Shown here piece after piece: positions 48,501-63,500 of a stretch of DNA of 64,000 nt (position 1 is its first letter; each line of letters begins with the position of its first letter). A program made the position numbers and the translations under genes. The stretch spans positions 62,001 through 126,000 of the forward strand of contig NW_019775762.1 in the NCBI RefSeq assembly GCF_001039355.2. The letters run 5' to 3'. The DNA is from Lingula anatina. Its lineage: Eukaryota; Brachiopoda; Lingulata; Lingulida; Lingulidae. A model generated the notes under the pieces. The model saw nothing but the letters and a program-made list of their open reading frames with translations, made no database searches and was not told the DNA's origin.

Positions 48501-51500
48501 CACTTCAACAGAACATATAACAAAGTGACGTGTAAATCTATTAAGCCATACTTTCATCACAGCATTGTAACAGATCACATTTTGCCAAATCAATTCAAAT
48601 ACTGCTAAAAATTACTTAGTAAATAAAACAGTGAATAATATAACACGTCCATGCTTACAAAATGTGTACCATTACTTTTGCATTAAGAGTGCAATTGACA
48701 AATCATTTACTAATGCAAAAAAATCTTTTCTTTTTTCATTATAGAAAATTAACATATTACAGGAAATAAATACTGCAGCCATCAAATAAATGTATTAGTG
48801 GACTCTAAAAGTGCTGCAAACAAGCTTTTTTATCTATGGAGAAGCAGATAACAGATATGCACAATACAAGTACCTATTTCAAAGCCAAACTAAAATATCA
48901 TTGTATTCAAAGCAGATTTCAGGGTGAAAGGGAATCTCAAATATTTGCACAAGCAAAGGGCTACTATCCAATGTGTATAAAAAGTCTCACCTCACCTCAC
49001 TTAATGTTTAACAACTTTTGTTAGCAAATTGGTGATAAATTGAAGATTAAAAAAGCAATCACATTAAGCTTAACACAAATGCACTGATTAAAGCATTTCA
49101 AATCAGCAAAATGCAACTGAAAAGCAAGCTTTTAAGGCAGGAAGTATATAATAGTATTGTTATGCATATGCAAAGTAACTATTTGGCTTCACACACCAAC
49201 ATGCAAATATAACAAGTAATGCAGCTATGCACTTTCTTTTCAAATCACCAAAGGATGCATGCCCATTGTACATTTTGCTTAGATTCATACACATCGAAAT
49301 GAAAAGGAAGTAATTTATATGGGGTTAAAGCTACCAAAAATGTTGACATTTTTAAAGATTTTCAGTGCTAAGCGAGGTAAATAATAAATGTAGCAAACTC
49401 AAAATATGACAAATACAAATAAAATATCAGACACATAAACAATAACTCTGGCAAACAAAAAGATTGCTAAGCAACAGATTTTCACAGCAACAAAAAACAT
49501 CTGGAAGCAACTGAAAATGATCAAGATAATGAAATAATGAAAGACAGTGCCAATCTGCAAATTACTTTATGGGAGGCCCTGGTACATGTTCTTTCTAGTG
49601 AGGAGAAAGCCAATTACAGCACCCTCATGTAAGAACAAATTGTCTGTTAATAGGCTAAACTAGAATAAGTTTTAATAATGAGATGTTCCTGTTATTTTCA
49701 AAATAGTTTTTTGTCATAAAATAAGATAATTTTCAAAAGTTATTTGCAGATATGATCACCTTAAACTTAAAATGAAGAGGAAAGTTTCTGTACTCAGTTG
49801 AGGCAGTATGAGAGAGAAGCTAACTGGAAGCTTTATGGCCACAAAATTGGGTCACAGTGAATGAGAGGAACTGGGTGAATTAAAAATTAGGTCATTAAAT
49901 TGAAACAGAATCACCAGAGCAATTAACAATTCACAAAAATGAACTAGGTAAAACTTTGGGTGGTTAGAATTAAGTGGATAATTACAATGAACTTTAAAGA
50001 AACCAAGAACATAAATTACATGTGCCTTGATCACAAAAAAAATTCTAAATAAGAAAAGAAAAATATTTTTACCAAATGACAGTATACGTACAGTTGAATA
50101 AAGGGACACAAAGATCTACATGTATATATAGTTTTAAGGATAATAGGATGATATACTGTAACTGGACAGGCTGGCAATAGTAATTCCATGGTGTTCACTT
50201 CAAAAATTGGAAAATGGAGTAGACAGAAATCATAGATGCTCATTAGTAATTTAAGTCTAAGGGGAAACATCTTTATAAATAATTGTATCAGGGAGATTTA
50301 ATCCAAAGAAGAATAAAATAACAAATGCCTGAGAAAATTTAAAGGTAATTAACTGTAGCGTCAAACCACACTAGCTGGATATATATTTCATACAATTCAC
50401 AGAAATTCATGCTGGTTTAGTTCTATTAAGGTCTTCTTAAAGTAGTCCCATTTCCTCTCTCACTGCAATAACCCTATCATTATATTAGCATTGCACACTG
50501 CTTTTTGTTTGTTTTTTTAAATATATTTTTCATCATTTTTATACCTCCATCCGTGTTACCAAATATGCCAAATAAGAAACCACCGGATTCCTTTGGTTCC
50601 GAGGCTACAAAATAATAGGTCAAGGTCATAGAACAAGGTCAATACAATGTACTGAAATGAACAGCAAAATGTCCTGAAATAAAACAGCACATAAAAAGGA
50701 TATGCTTCTTTAAAACTGACAAGAAATTTACTGATGTAAGTACATTTGAATACTAAACAGTAAATGGGAAATTCAAGCTCCACTTTAACATAAATTACTG
50801 CCCATAAATATATATTCTGTTGTTATCTATGAAGAACTCTAAAGCGCTCATATATAAAAACAGCTGCAGCACTTTTAAAGAGCCTATCTATAATACCATT
50901 CAACAGTATTTTCTTATCCGTAACATCTTTTTCTCCTCCCTTTTTTCAGATCTTTGCGTCCAACAGAAGAGTGAAAAAATACATAGCAGCATACATCTTC
51001 AACACTGTGTAAGTCAACTAGTGCAGATGAATTAGGCAAAAAGTTTCAAGGAGGGGAAAAAGATGCTCCAGAGGAAAAAATATGTGATATGGCCCTGTAC
51101 TGAATAAGATGCAATGCGCACAACTATGCATATAGTGGTGCAATATATGTATGGTCCATTATAATAAAATTTTATTCCTATTCTACTTCACATTCTGCAG
51201 CTAGGCAATTTTCGAAAAATATATTTCAGACTTTTAACTAACAATTCTTTTGTTTAACATGTACAAAGTTTGAGATTCATAATATTATACTTAGTTTAAG
51301 AAAGGGGTTGCACTGGGAAAGGGGTTTTTAGGCTTTGCCATTCTTGCAAAATACACACAAAGCATATGGGCATTTTCCTTGAGGCAGATCCATTTTATTT
51401 CTTAATGTAAATCTTTTCAAAGAATTAATTCACTTCATTCTGCGTTGCCAATGACTGGTTTCATTTTGCCAAATTTCACAATAAACCCATCCTTAGTTTT

Positions 51501-54500
51501 GACAAAAAAGTGAATAGTGGATCTGTCTTATAATTTAAGCAACTCAAAGAGACATTAATATTGACAGCACTTGGCATTCTAGCCATCTGCAAAACTCTAG
51601 CATTCACATGTGCAAAAGGCCTTCAAACACAGTGCACAGGAATACAAAAACTACATAAATCATCAGAACTTGATTACTATAAGTTAAACCAATGGTTGAA
51701 ACATCTACCACAGTTAAGGTAACATAAACAATAACTTAAAACTATACTAAGATTCAAAATTAGTCAACAACTTTTGATATATTAACATATTTTCAACATA
51801 TTACTAAAATCATTAGATATTTCCAAATGTATATATTGAAGGCTTGTCTTGTCCCTCTACAGTAGAGATTGATACAAGCAAATCCAGATGGTCACCTTAC
51901 CTTTGACTGCTACACCATTATTCACAATAAGTGAGCCATCTTTTAGATTTCTCTCTGCTATAATTGTAGTCCATTGGTCTGCCTGAAGCTCATCCTCACT
52001 AGTTATCACTGCTGCTCCTGATAGCATGAAAGTTTATAAAATAAAACAGTATTGTATATAATTCCTGCCTCTCTGTTACCACTTTGTCAGAGGGTAAGTG
52101 CAAAACAGAGACGACCACAAGAGTATTGATGGAAATACTTCGAAGAACATACATTAAAATGGCCAGTAAGATGTTTGAAAACTATGGTTTATCACTTTTC
52201 AGGAGCATTTTAGCCTACAATTTTAAATGCAATTCTTTTATAAGATTATCTAAATGAAAACAATAGTTTAAAAAAATTAAATAAACTGAAATCCATTTGG
52301 TTCTAAATGAGGATTAACTCATCATTAAAAAAGCCAAAACACCTAAATTATCTATGGTAGTCCTGAATTAATTTCAAACTTAGGACCCAAGCCCTACTTT
52401 TCCAAGACTACATACCTGACCCAGAATCAAAACTGAACTGCATCTTCCTATCCTTGATTGCCAGGGCTATGTAGTCACCAACCCCATCCTCTCTCTGTCC
52501 ATTGTACAGGAGAATGCCATCCTCCAAGCTGCGGGGCTTAAAGGTCATCTTCATTTTTGTCTGTCGTATGGCATCAGGTAGGGTTTCATAGGCAACGTAT
52601 GAAGACTGATTGAAGGCTGGCTGCTTGATTTGAATGGCTGTGGCAAACAACGAGAAATATCCATCATGGATTGAAATATGGACACACCAAGAAGTTGTTG
52701 TAGCAATTTAATTGTTGCAGATTATCATTATAACCATGTTATTTCAGTTAATTTGCAATTGCCTAAAGCTTTAACAGCACATGGAGTTTCACTTTAGTAC
52801 TAAGAATTACATCAGGGAGCTAACTATAATGTTATGAAATTAAAACCATCTGATCATTTCTACTCCTAAATATTAATGATAAACTACCAATGATTAAGAA
52901 ATAGATGCTGATAAATGACTTTAGATGTCTTTTCAGATAGCATGTGATTGCTGGATCAACTGTGCATTTCTGCTGCAAAGTTCCTATAATTTTGCCTCAT
53001 TCACATACCAATGCAGTGACACTCTTGAGGCCACATGTGCATTGGTCAACTATTATTTTGATATCATTACTGGTCTATTCATAGTCTGAATCAGCAAAAA
53101 TCTATGGTCCACCATCTACCCTTGCTGTTGGGTAAACTACATCACAGTAGGGCCCAGTGCAAGAGCATTAAGCACATGTTATCTGGGTTCAAACCAGTTA
53201 CAACATACAGGTTTCTATTTGGAATCTAAAACGCTTCTCTATATGACCACAATATGACATAATACCAACTGGGATTTATAGGGCCAAGACACTTAAAATG
53301 ACTATGAATATGACTGTTTTTTTTTCCTACAAAATGTCTTTTCTATACATGACTCAAAAACTGGTTGCAAGTTTTCATAATCATTGGCAGTAAACTTACT
53401 ACAAATTATCAATTATTATTCAACTCAATTAAATTTCTGATTAAATTCTATATAAATACTAACTTATATCTAAAGCCCAAATTTTACATATTAAATAACA
53501 CTTTTGGAAACAACTGGTAAACATATCTTTTAAGACTTCTTTTTATGTTAAAAAAAGTTAAGCAGGCTGTATGAGAGGCCATATTTAAATAGTTTCTACT
53601 AAAAACTGCAATTTGAATGAAATATAGATATAAAGAATATTTATTTTCAAATTTTTATAAGTTAATAATTTTACTATTTAACCAAAAATGAATGAAAACA
53701 TTCCTGTGAGCAACTACAAGTGGCCCCACATACTCATGGCAAACTGTTAAGAGGTATAAAGACAGTTAGTTGCTTGGTAATATAGTGGTCATGCTATTGC
53801 AAATAAAACTGGTCAGTAAAAACAGCTGGAAGTAGTTCAAACGTAGCTCACCATTGCTGGAAATGTCTCTTAGAAAGTGTTATACAGTTGCCTTGACCAC
53901 ACATATTATCATATATCCAACAACTAGTGACAACATCACATATCTTTAATGTTGTCATCACACACACTAGAATTGTGACATCATACTTATTGCGTTGACA
54001 AAATGAAGTGCAGTATGCTTGTTTAATTCACAATCAAGGATTGAATACTCCCAGAAAGTGCACTTCAATGAACTGTCACAAAAAAAAAATAATAATAAAA
54101 AAATAAAAATAAATAAATAAATAAATAAAAAATACAGATGGGAGGTTAATTTTTTTCACAAAAGCTTTAAAGGTTGTGTGAAGGTTGTATACATATATAT
54201 TTCTTATTCCTGCAAAGTGATATTATGGGGCCTTGCTTTTAATACCAGCCTGTGATATATTGTGGTCTTTGTTCATATCTTAGTGATTTGCAGTGATTCA
54301 GTTACACAAAGTGAGCAGTTAGAGCAAGTTATTCATGCAAAGATTTGATGGTGTCAATAAAATGGTACACGGTGCATAAAAACAACCAAAAAGTGAAGGT
54401 GATGATTAATAAACAGAAGGGCCTGGGAACCAATACAAACATTCCATTCTTTTATTATTGGTGTTTTCTCCAAAAAAATACTAGTCAAAATATTTGTTTA

Positions 54501-57500
54501 TAAATGTTCACTTACAAAACAACTTACAAAACAGATTTGCATATTCTGATGTCAAGTATTTTTTACCATGATCTCAAGGTCTCTCTTCAAAGAGAAAAAG
54601 AGAAGCCATCATAAGCCAGCTAAATTGTAAAAATAGGAAAAACCTACTTAGTCATGAGGAAAAATCTGATATTGGCATTAAAGGCCAGTTTCCAATGTAG
54701 ATAAGCTGAACTAACTATGACCCGAGATAGTGGGTTGCCTGATTATTTTTATGTCACCACTGGAAACTACCTGCCATCTAATATGTCACAAATTACCTTA
54801 ATAACCTGTGGCCCTGGTAATCAAAAGATTAGATTGCTCCAAACGATGAGCTAATCATAACAGATAACCTGTTGAGATGGGTTGTGCTAAGAAAGAACAA
54901 CCTTCCTACAATGGAAACTGGCTTTATGGTGTCAATTCAGTTGACCTACACACAGATCTTGAAACTTTTTTTTCACAGTGAAAACACTATTAGAGGATTA
55001 AAAGGCTTATGGACCACTGGGGTGGGGGGGGGGGTTGTTAATCAAGACCAAAATGCATGAGGCTTTTAAACAATTCATGAACAGTGGGAAATTAAACATA
55101 CAGATAAAGTCTGAACTTTTGACCATGGTTTTTAAAAGCTAAATTTATCATGTTTATAAAGTACTATATTGGTGCTGTACTGTAAAAAAAATTATCATAT
55201 ATAACTACCAATGACAATTGAAATAAATGTCAGAACGATATCTTTTTTAATGTCTTACTATCTTCTTTGTGCATCTCATAGCTTATCAAAGTACTTTTTT
55301 TCCTGATAGCTACTGTAACAATTCCAAATCTAACTTTTTGTCATCAATGTATTTCTAGCCTTACTAACAATGCCTCGAATTGTTCCAAGTCAATTCTTTA
55401 ACACAAAATTATCCTTGTTTTTTTTTCTGTTGCATAATTAGATGAAGACACCTTCAAACCTTCACACATCATAATGCTATATATGTCCATGCCTCAGAGA
55501 CAGAGTATAATACCATGCATATACAGTTTACATATACTTAGTTCCATTCTCATAGGGAAAAGATCCTTTGACTCACATAATTTTTGCCAACCAGCAGTTT
55601 CATTCTGTCTGTTAAATCATTTTAATTTGGCTCTGATAAGGCATTATAACCAATGTTTGGACAAATGCAAATGTTAAATTACCAAAAGTATTGACTCATA
55701 TAGGTAAACTGGACCCAACCTCATTTAGAGGTCAATGTGACTTTATTTTGGTACCTTATTTTATATAGGTGTTTTAAAATTAAGTTTGTGGTCTGTCTTT
55801 CAAAAGCTGTAATGAAATATTCATTGCCAACCCAAATGTATCTTTTATTCAATGTTTGTCAAAGGATATTTATAAAAGTAAGATCCATGATATTTAAGTC
55901 TCAGCATAGGGCTACCCAGATAGCGCCCAGTTAGACTGACATTACCTAATAATGACCAAAAATTGATAATATCTTGACAATGCCCCCCCTCCCCAAAAGA
56001 CCTGACCCTGAGCTGCCAATGACCTTGACATAGGCCTGCAGCAGTCTCCTTTTCCCCTGAAATTAGACAATGTTGGCTCAATGTAATGGGCTATCTGGGT
56101 AGCACACGTATTCATATATATAATAGACCATACAAGCATATTTCATATGATAGAGAATAGGATTTTGTAGCATGCAGGCGACTTGGGCTACACCTGAGGA
56201 TCTATAACTACCTGCAGCCACTGCCCGCTTGGCAGGAAAAAAGCTCACTGCAGAATAAATTAACATAAATTAGAATAAATTAACATAATATAGTAAAGAA
56301 CAGAAGAAACTCATGATCATAAAATTATAGTTATTGGTCAATATGAAATTGATCATGAGGAGGGGCATACAGAGCTAGTATTCAGCATAGGGTGGAAGGT
56401 AGGGGGAAAGCAAATATAAAACAAATATGGATCCCATATTAAAAATGAAATAAAATTTAATTTAAAGCAAATATTTAATGAATTTAACAGAAAATTTGGC
56501 TTAAATATAAAACAAAATGTGCTTTATCTTTAATGTACAATAAAAATTTGGTCATTTGGGTCTCTGAATGAAAATGGAATCGATTTTTTTTTTTTTTAGA
56601 ATTTTTTACAAATTCTTTTTGGGTATACCATTAACAGAACTACAACATTCAAGAAATAGATCCTGATAGAGCTATTCACATTGCATACAAAGATGTTTTC
56701 TCCTTTGGAGAGTGCTGACTAAACAAATGTCTTGAAAATACAAAGTGAAAGTAGAAAAAGAATTGCACCAGTGAATTCTTGTAATAACCATGCAGGCATG
56801 GCAACTTCACTGACATACATGTATATGCAAGTGAAGTGTGACTCTGCAGATAGATGCAAATTGACCTAGATTTTGGTTGACTTTTTAAGTTTTAATATTT
56901 TTTGTTGTTTGTGAAGCAGAAACTGCTACTTCTAGTGTGTGTATGTTTTTTTGTTTTTTTTTTGTTAACTTTGTATGTTTAACGTTCTGAACAGTGTTAA
57001 TTTCTGAAATAAGTCAAGGATATTTTAATCAAATTTTTTTTGGTATTCTGAATATTATTTCTGGTTCAAACAAAAGGTACTGCCTGTTTGTCATTATTAC
57101 CTACTGTAACAGCAGAATTTTGAAAAATTAAAAATAATAAATCCTAAAAGTGGTAAACAATGAAAAGCATAAGGCACTTTCTTTCCTTCTGGCAGGTAGA
57201 GGTAACACAAACATCGATAAAAATCTATGGCTCTCTATGTCATGTTTGGTCTTATCAAAAGTTTTAAGTGAGAATAAACTCCAATACTGAATCTGTGATA
57301 AAACTGTTTTGGCCAAATGAATGAGTCCAAAAGACTCACTCTAACAGAAATGAATAGTTTTAGCCATTTAGCAAAATCAATTATTTAAGTGATATAAAAC
57401 AGTTACCAATCAGAACAAAATGTGTACTTTGCGTTTCTTTGACTGAAACAATGTTTTATTGCTGCTAGGAAGAACCAATAAGCCACAAATGTTGTACCAA

Positions 57501-60500
57501 TACTTTTCTAGTAATTTTACACCCATTTTTGCAGAATTTAGAAATTACTGACATGTGTATAAAGTAATTTTGAATCAGCTTACAGTCATGATATCTGAAG
57601 TCATAAACTGCTGAAAGATGAAACATTAATATATTTAAAGTGATTTCACACAGGTTCTACCCCTACTCCTACCTCTTTCACAGTTCTGTCCAGTTCTCCC
57701 CAGAGGGCACTCACATCGGAAACCATAGTCTCCTGGCAGGTTGATACAACGTCCACCCTCACAGGCACCTTATTAAAGTAAATTGAGTGTTTTCTTTATC
57801 TTTATATAGCAAGTTACTCTAAATCAGTTTTATTTCAATAAAATTCCCTTTAACTCTTCAAATAAAAAACTGTAAAATATATCATGATTATATTTACAAT
57901 CTTCTATAATGATTCTATTATAGCACCCAAATGTTTTAGTTGGTTGCAAGAAAAAAAGATATATTATTATGATCATTATAGCTATTTTCATTATTATAAA
58001 CCATCCTATACCTGGATAACACCTTTCTCCCACCAATTCACAGTTGCTCCCTGCAAAGCCACGTGGGCATGTGCACTTGTAGCCAACTCTCGTGTTTGCT
58101 GGCTGACACTGCCCTCCATTTTGACATGGCGAGTCACGACAAACTGGATAAGGGTCAATGCCCACAAATTCTAATGCATCTTCTCCCAGACTGACTGGAA
58201 TGTTCCTGATGACAAGGCGACTGACACCACCTAAAAATTGCCAAAAGATGTCAGTTTTTAAAGTGCTTAAAACATTTTGTTGTGGATATATGGACTTGAG
58301 AAGCAGTAGAAGGTAGCTACTTATCTTCATAAGTCTTTACTCTCAGCCACAATTATCAGACTTACTGTGAAGAAAGGACTAGGGCTATGCAGCTTATGAT
58401 TACATAAGCATTACCGAAAGTTAATTCATATAGTTAAAATCTAACATGAAGTCTTTAGATTTACACAACACACTATGATATGATCAGTCATTTAAGTTCT
58501 TAGTAAAATGAAAATTTGCTGCAAAAATTCTCAAGGAGTTTGCAAGAAAAATTTGTTCAGCTGCAACTTTGCAAGAGCATCTAAAGTTTGTGGCAAGTTT
58601 GCAAAAAAAAAGTCTTTAGATCTCATTTGTCTGGTATAATTCCTTCTTGCAACTTACCCACAAAGCCTGTCTTGAAGCCTGCACCATCTGGTATCTGTGT
58701 GAAATCTGGGACACCACCTAGGTACAGCTTGTCTGAGAGATCAAGTCCCTGGAATGACCCACTGGAGACCCCAGTATAGGTCTGGGTCCCATCAACCACC
58801 ATAGTACCTGAAGACACAAACAAGTTATTGTAATAATAATAATAATAATAATAATAATTACTGAAAATTGTTATTTTTTGTTGACATCATTATCATTAAT
58901 AATAGTAAATGTAACCTAGAGTGAAAGAGACTCCCAAAAATTCAGCTGAAGTACAAACTAATATAACTAACTTGGCAAGAACAATTTTGTGCAAAGATGA
59001 AAAGTTGTCAGGAAGGTTAAAATTGGAATTTTAAGTGGCAGTTTACAAAGTACTACCACTATATTGAAAACCAATGTTGGAGGTATGATCAAATTTACAA
59101 ATGACAGTACCATTCAAGACAAACTGCACATTTGTACTGCAATGTCACACTGCAGTAGTTATGTTATTTCTATACAATTTATACGCATTTTTACAAGAAA
59201 AATATGAAAGCTAGAATAAGTGCCCGGGCACCTCCAGAAGAGGGGTGCCACTGATTTTAATTTACATTTTTGTATCTAATGTTCTCGTGTGTACATTTAT
59301 ATGTGGGTGCAAGTGTGTGTGCTTTCATGCCTGGTGTATATGTGGTTTCCATACATGTGTGTTTGCATGTATGTGTGTGCGTGTGTACAGACCTCTCTTC
59401 GACGATCTCTCTATACGAACAGTGTGCCATTGGTCCAGTTCCACGGGTCTGTCAGCCTGAATGACTGTCACGCCATCTCCCATGTCAAAGCGGAACTCTG
59501 GCTTAGCTTGACGAAGACCAAATGACATGAAGTCCACGGAATCTGACACTCCATTGCCGTTGTACAACAGCAAACCTGTTGAGAGATTTAACAATATATA
59601 TATGATGCTTATGCTGGCTCTCAGCATGTTGCATGGGAATTTTAAATACAAAGTAACCACAATGGTTTGGAAAAAAGGATTCAACTTCACTGATTTCCTC
59701 ATACTTTAATGATATTAGCAACCAGTTTACAGTGTTAAGTCAAGTATTCTCAAATAATGCTCATAATTATGTACAACTGTGTATTATTCTAACATTAAAT
59801 TAGGCAAATGATATTCAAACCTAACAATAACTTCAGGAATATTGCCATCTACAGTGTTCAAACTTTACACGACCATAAGACATGATCAAACCAGAAAGAA
59901 CACCATAATATTTTACAACAAAATGTATCACATCATTTTCCCACTTGCCATCTGTGTCACAGTGACCCACTTACCATCTGTGTCACAGTGACCCACTTAC
60001 CATCTGTGGCTTCTGGTATGAAAGAGATTTCCAGATCAAACTCCAGGTAAGCATCCCGCAGAGATTCAAACCCCATGTATGACCTTGGGTTCTGGGTCAT
60101 GTAAGGCACCAATTCTGCAATATCATACATGTATGTGTGCAATAAATTCAAAGAAGGTTTCAGCATTTCAAGTCAGTTTTAAAGTGAATATTTAGGTCCT
60201 TTATTGTGGGATTACCTAATACTATTGGCAATTCTCATATTCCTGAAATGGTGGAACGGCCTCTATGTGAATCGGTATATTCAAAATGTGCTAGCTCTTC
60301 CAAATCAAGTACATAACAGCGGAACTGCCTGTTCTATCAGCAGTACTCTCCTAGTATGCATAGTATACATCCCTGTATTTTATTTCTACTCACCTTGCAC
60401 AAGCAGCTGATATTCCTGTGTGGCTGTTCCATACTGATTTTTAACAGTGCATACATACACACCACTGTCTTCTGTCTTCACATTATTGATGGTCAGGCGG

Positions 60501-63500
60501 CCACGGTCTACATTGCGATCCCTGGAGATATTGTCGTTAGAGAGTGAATTGTAAGATAATTATTGTCCTTTAGAGGCATCAGGAACAAAAATAATTTCTA
60601 TATGCAGTTCATATTTTAGTTACTAATGCACAAAACTAGTCAGCATTAAGACAGGTTTTACTTTGCAGACAAAGTGCAGACATCAAAAGGCTTTTATTTT
60701 ATAATAAACGCAAGCTTTAATACAAATTATTTTTTCATTTTGTTAGATTATTTTCAAGAAGTGTCCTATACACGTAACATTTCAAGTCATTCCTATATTT
60801 CCCTTGACTCACCTAGGTAGCTCTGCCTCCTTTTTGTTCCGCACTTCAAACTGTACCTACATTTTCCTAAAACCAACTAGATAACTCCACTCCTATTTGT
60901 CCCATATTTTAAACTATCCCTACATTCCTTGACTCACCTAGGTAGCTCCGCCCCCTTCTTGTCCCACATGATATCCAGAGGTGGGGCACCGAAAGCTTCA
61001 CAGGTCAAGGTAGCTGACTTCCCCAGTGCTACACTGTACTTGGGGTCTGCTGGGGCCGTGATGCTTGGTATGCCTGGATAGAGAGCAATATAGGGCAATA
61101 AAGAACAGCTAAATTTGGGGAAATGGGTTTATCATTCTCTCTTGTGCAAGGATGGTGAGAAAGTACATTTTTTAAAAAGAGATTAAATGTAGTATTAAAA
61201 AAAATAAAATTATCGTTATTACATTATTATTATTGTTACTATTATGTTTATTATCATTATATTTATAATATTATATTTATTACATAAATTATTATATTTT
61301 TATCATTTCTGTGTATTATTAATATCATTTTTATCATTATAAAGCTGACCTTCTATCCTGAGTGTAAGCGTAGCATTGGCCACTCCTGCCACATTAGACG
61401 CCACACAGACATACTCTCCAGCATCTTCTGGCTGGACATTGGTGATGACCAGCTCTCCATCATAAGTGGTGGTCCCAGGGGGTAACTGACCACCTATCCT
61501 CTCCCAGCGTAGGTTGGTTGCTGCAACCACAGCAGGATCAGTGCCTGGAGTAAAATCATTTTCACATTCTTATTGTCTACTGTTAGCTACTTTCTGTATA
61601 TTGTATTTTATTCAATACTGATGAATACTGTATTGATTGTTATCACTTAACTCCATTTTAGTTTACAGTTTCTCATACACTTGTTTTATTTTGTTTCTCT
61701 CTTTCTCTATCTGTGAAACCTAAATAGAATTTTATCAGAAGTTCATTTTGTTTTTATTACAGTATGATTCATTTATGATTATATGTAAACAGAATTTTCT
61801 GATAAATGTAAAAGAGTATAATGAATTGTGTGCATATTTTGCAGTAAGTTATGCAGCTTAACAGAAAAGATTAGCAGCATCCCTCTTTAATAATCAAAAC
61901 TGTCCCTTCTCATCAATTAGATTAAGTGTTTCTTCAATATCCAAGAACATTTGTTTTGGTGGAGATTTGATTTTATATCCTCCCCCCCCCCAACTTATGA
62001 TGACCCTGCACCCACCTGGTCTCAGTAGACACCTTATCTGGACAGTAGCCCCAATGGAATAACGTTCATTCACCAATTCTAATACTGGGTAGGCCACAGA
62101 GATTCTCCCTGAAATCATAATAACAAAATGCTGGTCAGCACCAATTCATGTAGAACTTTTGTGCCTTTTTCTTAAAAAACAGCAATTTTCACCTCACAAA
62201 TCACTGTTCAACTCTTGGTATGGATTGGACATTTTCTACTATTTCTGATTAAATAAGTTCGCTCTACATTAATCATTGTTCATATCAACTGCTTCCATGT
62301 CTTCCTGGTAACTCAGAAGAAATCAAAATTAGGTACTTTTACTTGAAATGTTTGATCAAGGCCTAGATTGGGACAGATAAGTATAGTTTGACAAGATGTT
62401 TAGACATAGCAATATAGTCACAGCATCGTAAATCAAGAGATATAAAGAGTCCAGAAACTGAAATTCAATATATTATCCTCACAGGATAGCCAATTATCTT
62501 CATAAACTGAAACATGACCACTTACTTGCAATATTAACAAACCAGTAGTATGTTCCCTGTCCAGCTTCATTGACAGCAGTACATATATAGCGCCCAGCAT
62601 CTTCCTCACGAGGATTGTAAATTCTAGGAAATTGTACACAAGGAAAAATTGTTATAGATGGCAGTGATTTTGTGGAGCTGTTCATGCCAATAAGAAAATT
62701 AATGAAAATGATATATATTATTGGTGATTCCCTACATGTGTTCTCCAGAAAAAAAAATTCTGAAAATTTTCTGCTTTATTCATGTTTTAAAAATTTGTAT
62801 CTGATTATATCTCCATCTGTCTCTTTGACACTCCCTCTTCCCTTTTTCTCCACTCTCTCTCTCCCTCTCTCTCTCTTTCTCTCTCACACACACACATAAA
62901 CACTTTCTTTTTACACTCTCTCTTTCCCTTTTTCTTCCAGCTCTCTCTCTATCTCTCACACATCAAACGAACACATATGCATGCACACACACACATGCTT
63001 TCTCCCCATCCCATCCTTGCCTTCCATACCTCAACACTCCATTCATGACAGTGTGGTCCACAGGCAGGCTTCCTCCCTCTTTACTCCAGGTGACGCGGGG
63101 TGGTGGGTTCCCCCTAAAGTCACAGCGCAGTTCAACAAGCTGACCTACATCCACAGTGACCCGATTACTGGGAGGAGGAATGATTTGTGGGGCACCTTGT
63201 GTAATTAAAAGAAAATGTATATTTATACTGACAATACATCAAATAATATTTACAGTGAGAAAACATTAAAGAATTAAACCTAGCTTTGTCATTTATAATA
63301 TAAACATAAATTTATAATATAAATTTATTAAGGTTCAAATATGATTTACTTGATTATGAAGGGTTTTTGGTTCCTACTAATGGCCAAAATGCATTTGTAT
63401 TCAGCATCTTTGTTCTTTAAAAGAGATTCTATACATTTAAAACAAATTCCAATGTAACATTTCTGACGAAAGACTGATAAAACTACAGCAATTTTCAGTG

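Noticed and set aside
59245-59525. Plus-strand frames rich in Cys and Val
   Set aside because: They are translations of a GT-rich simple repeat and the antisense of an LG1 exon.
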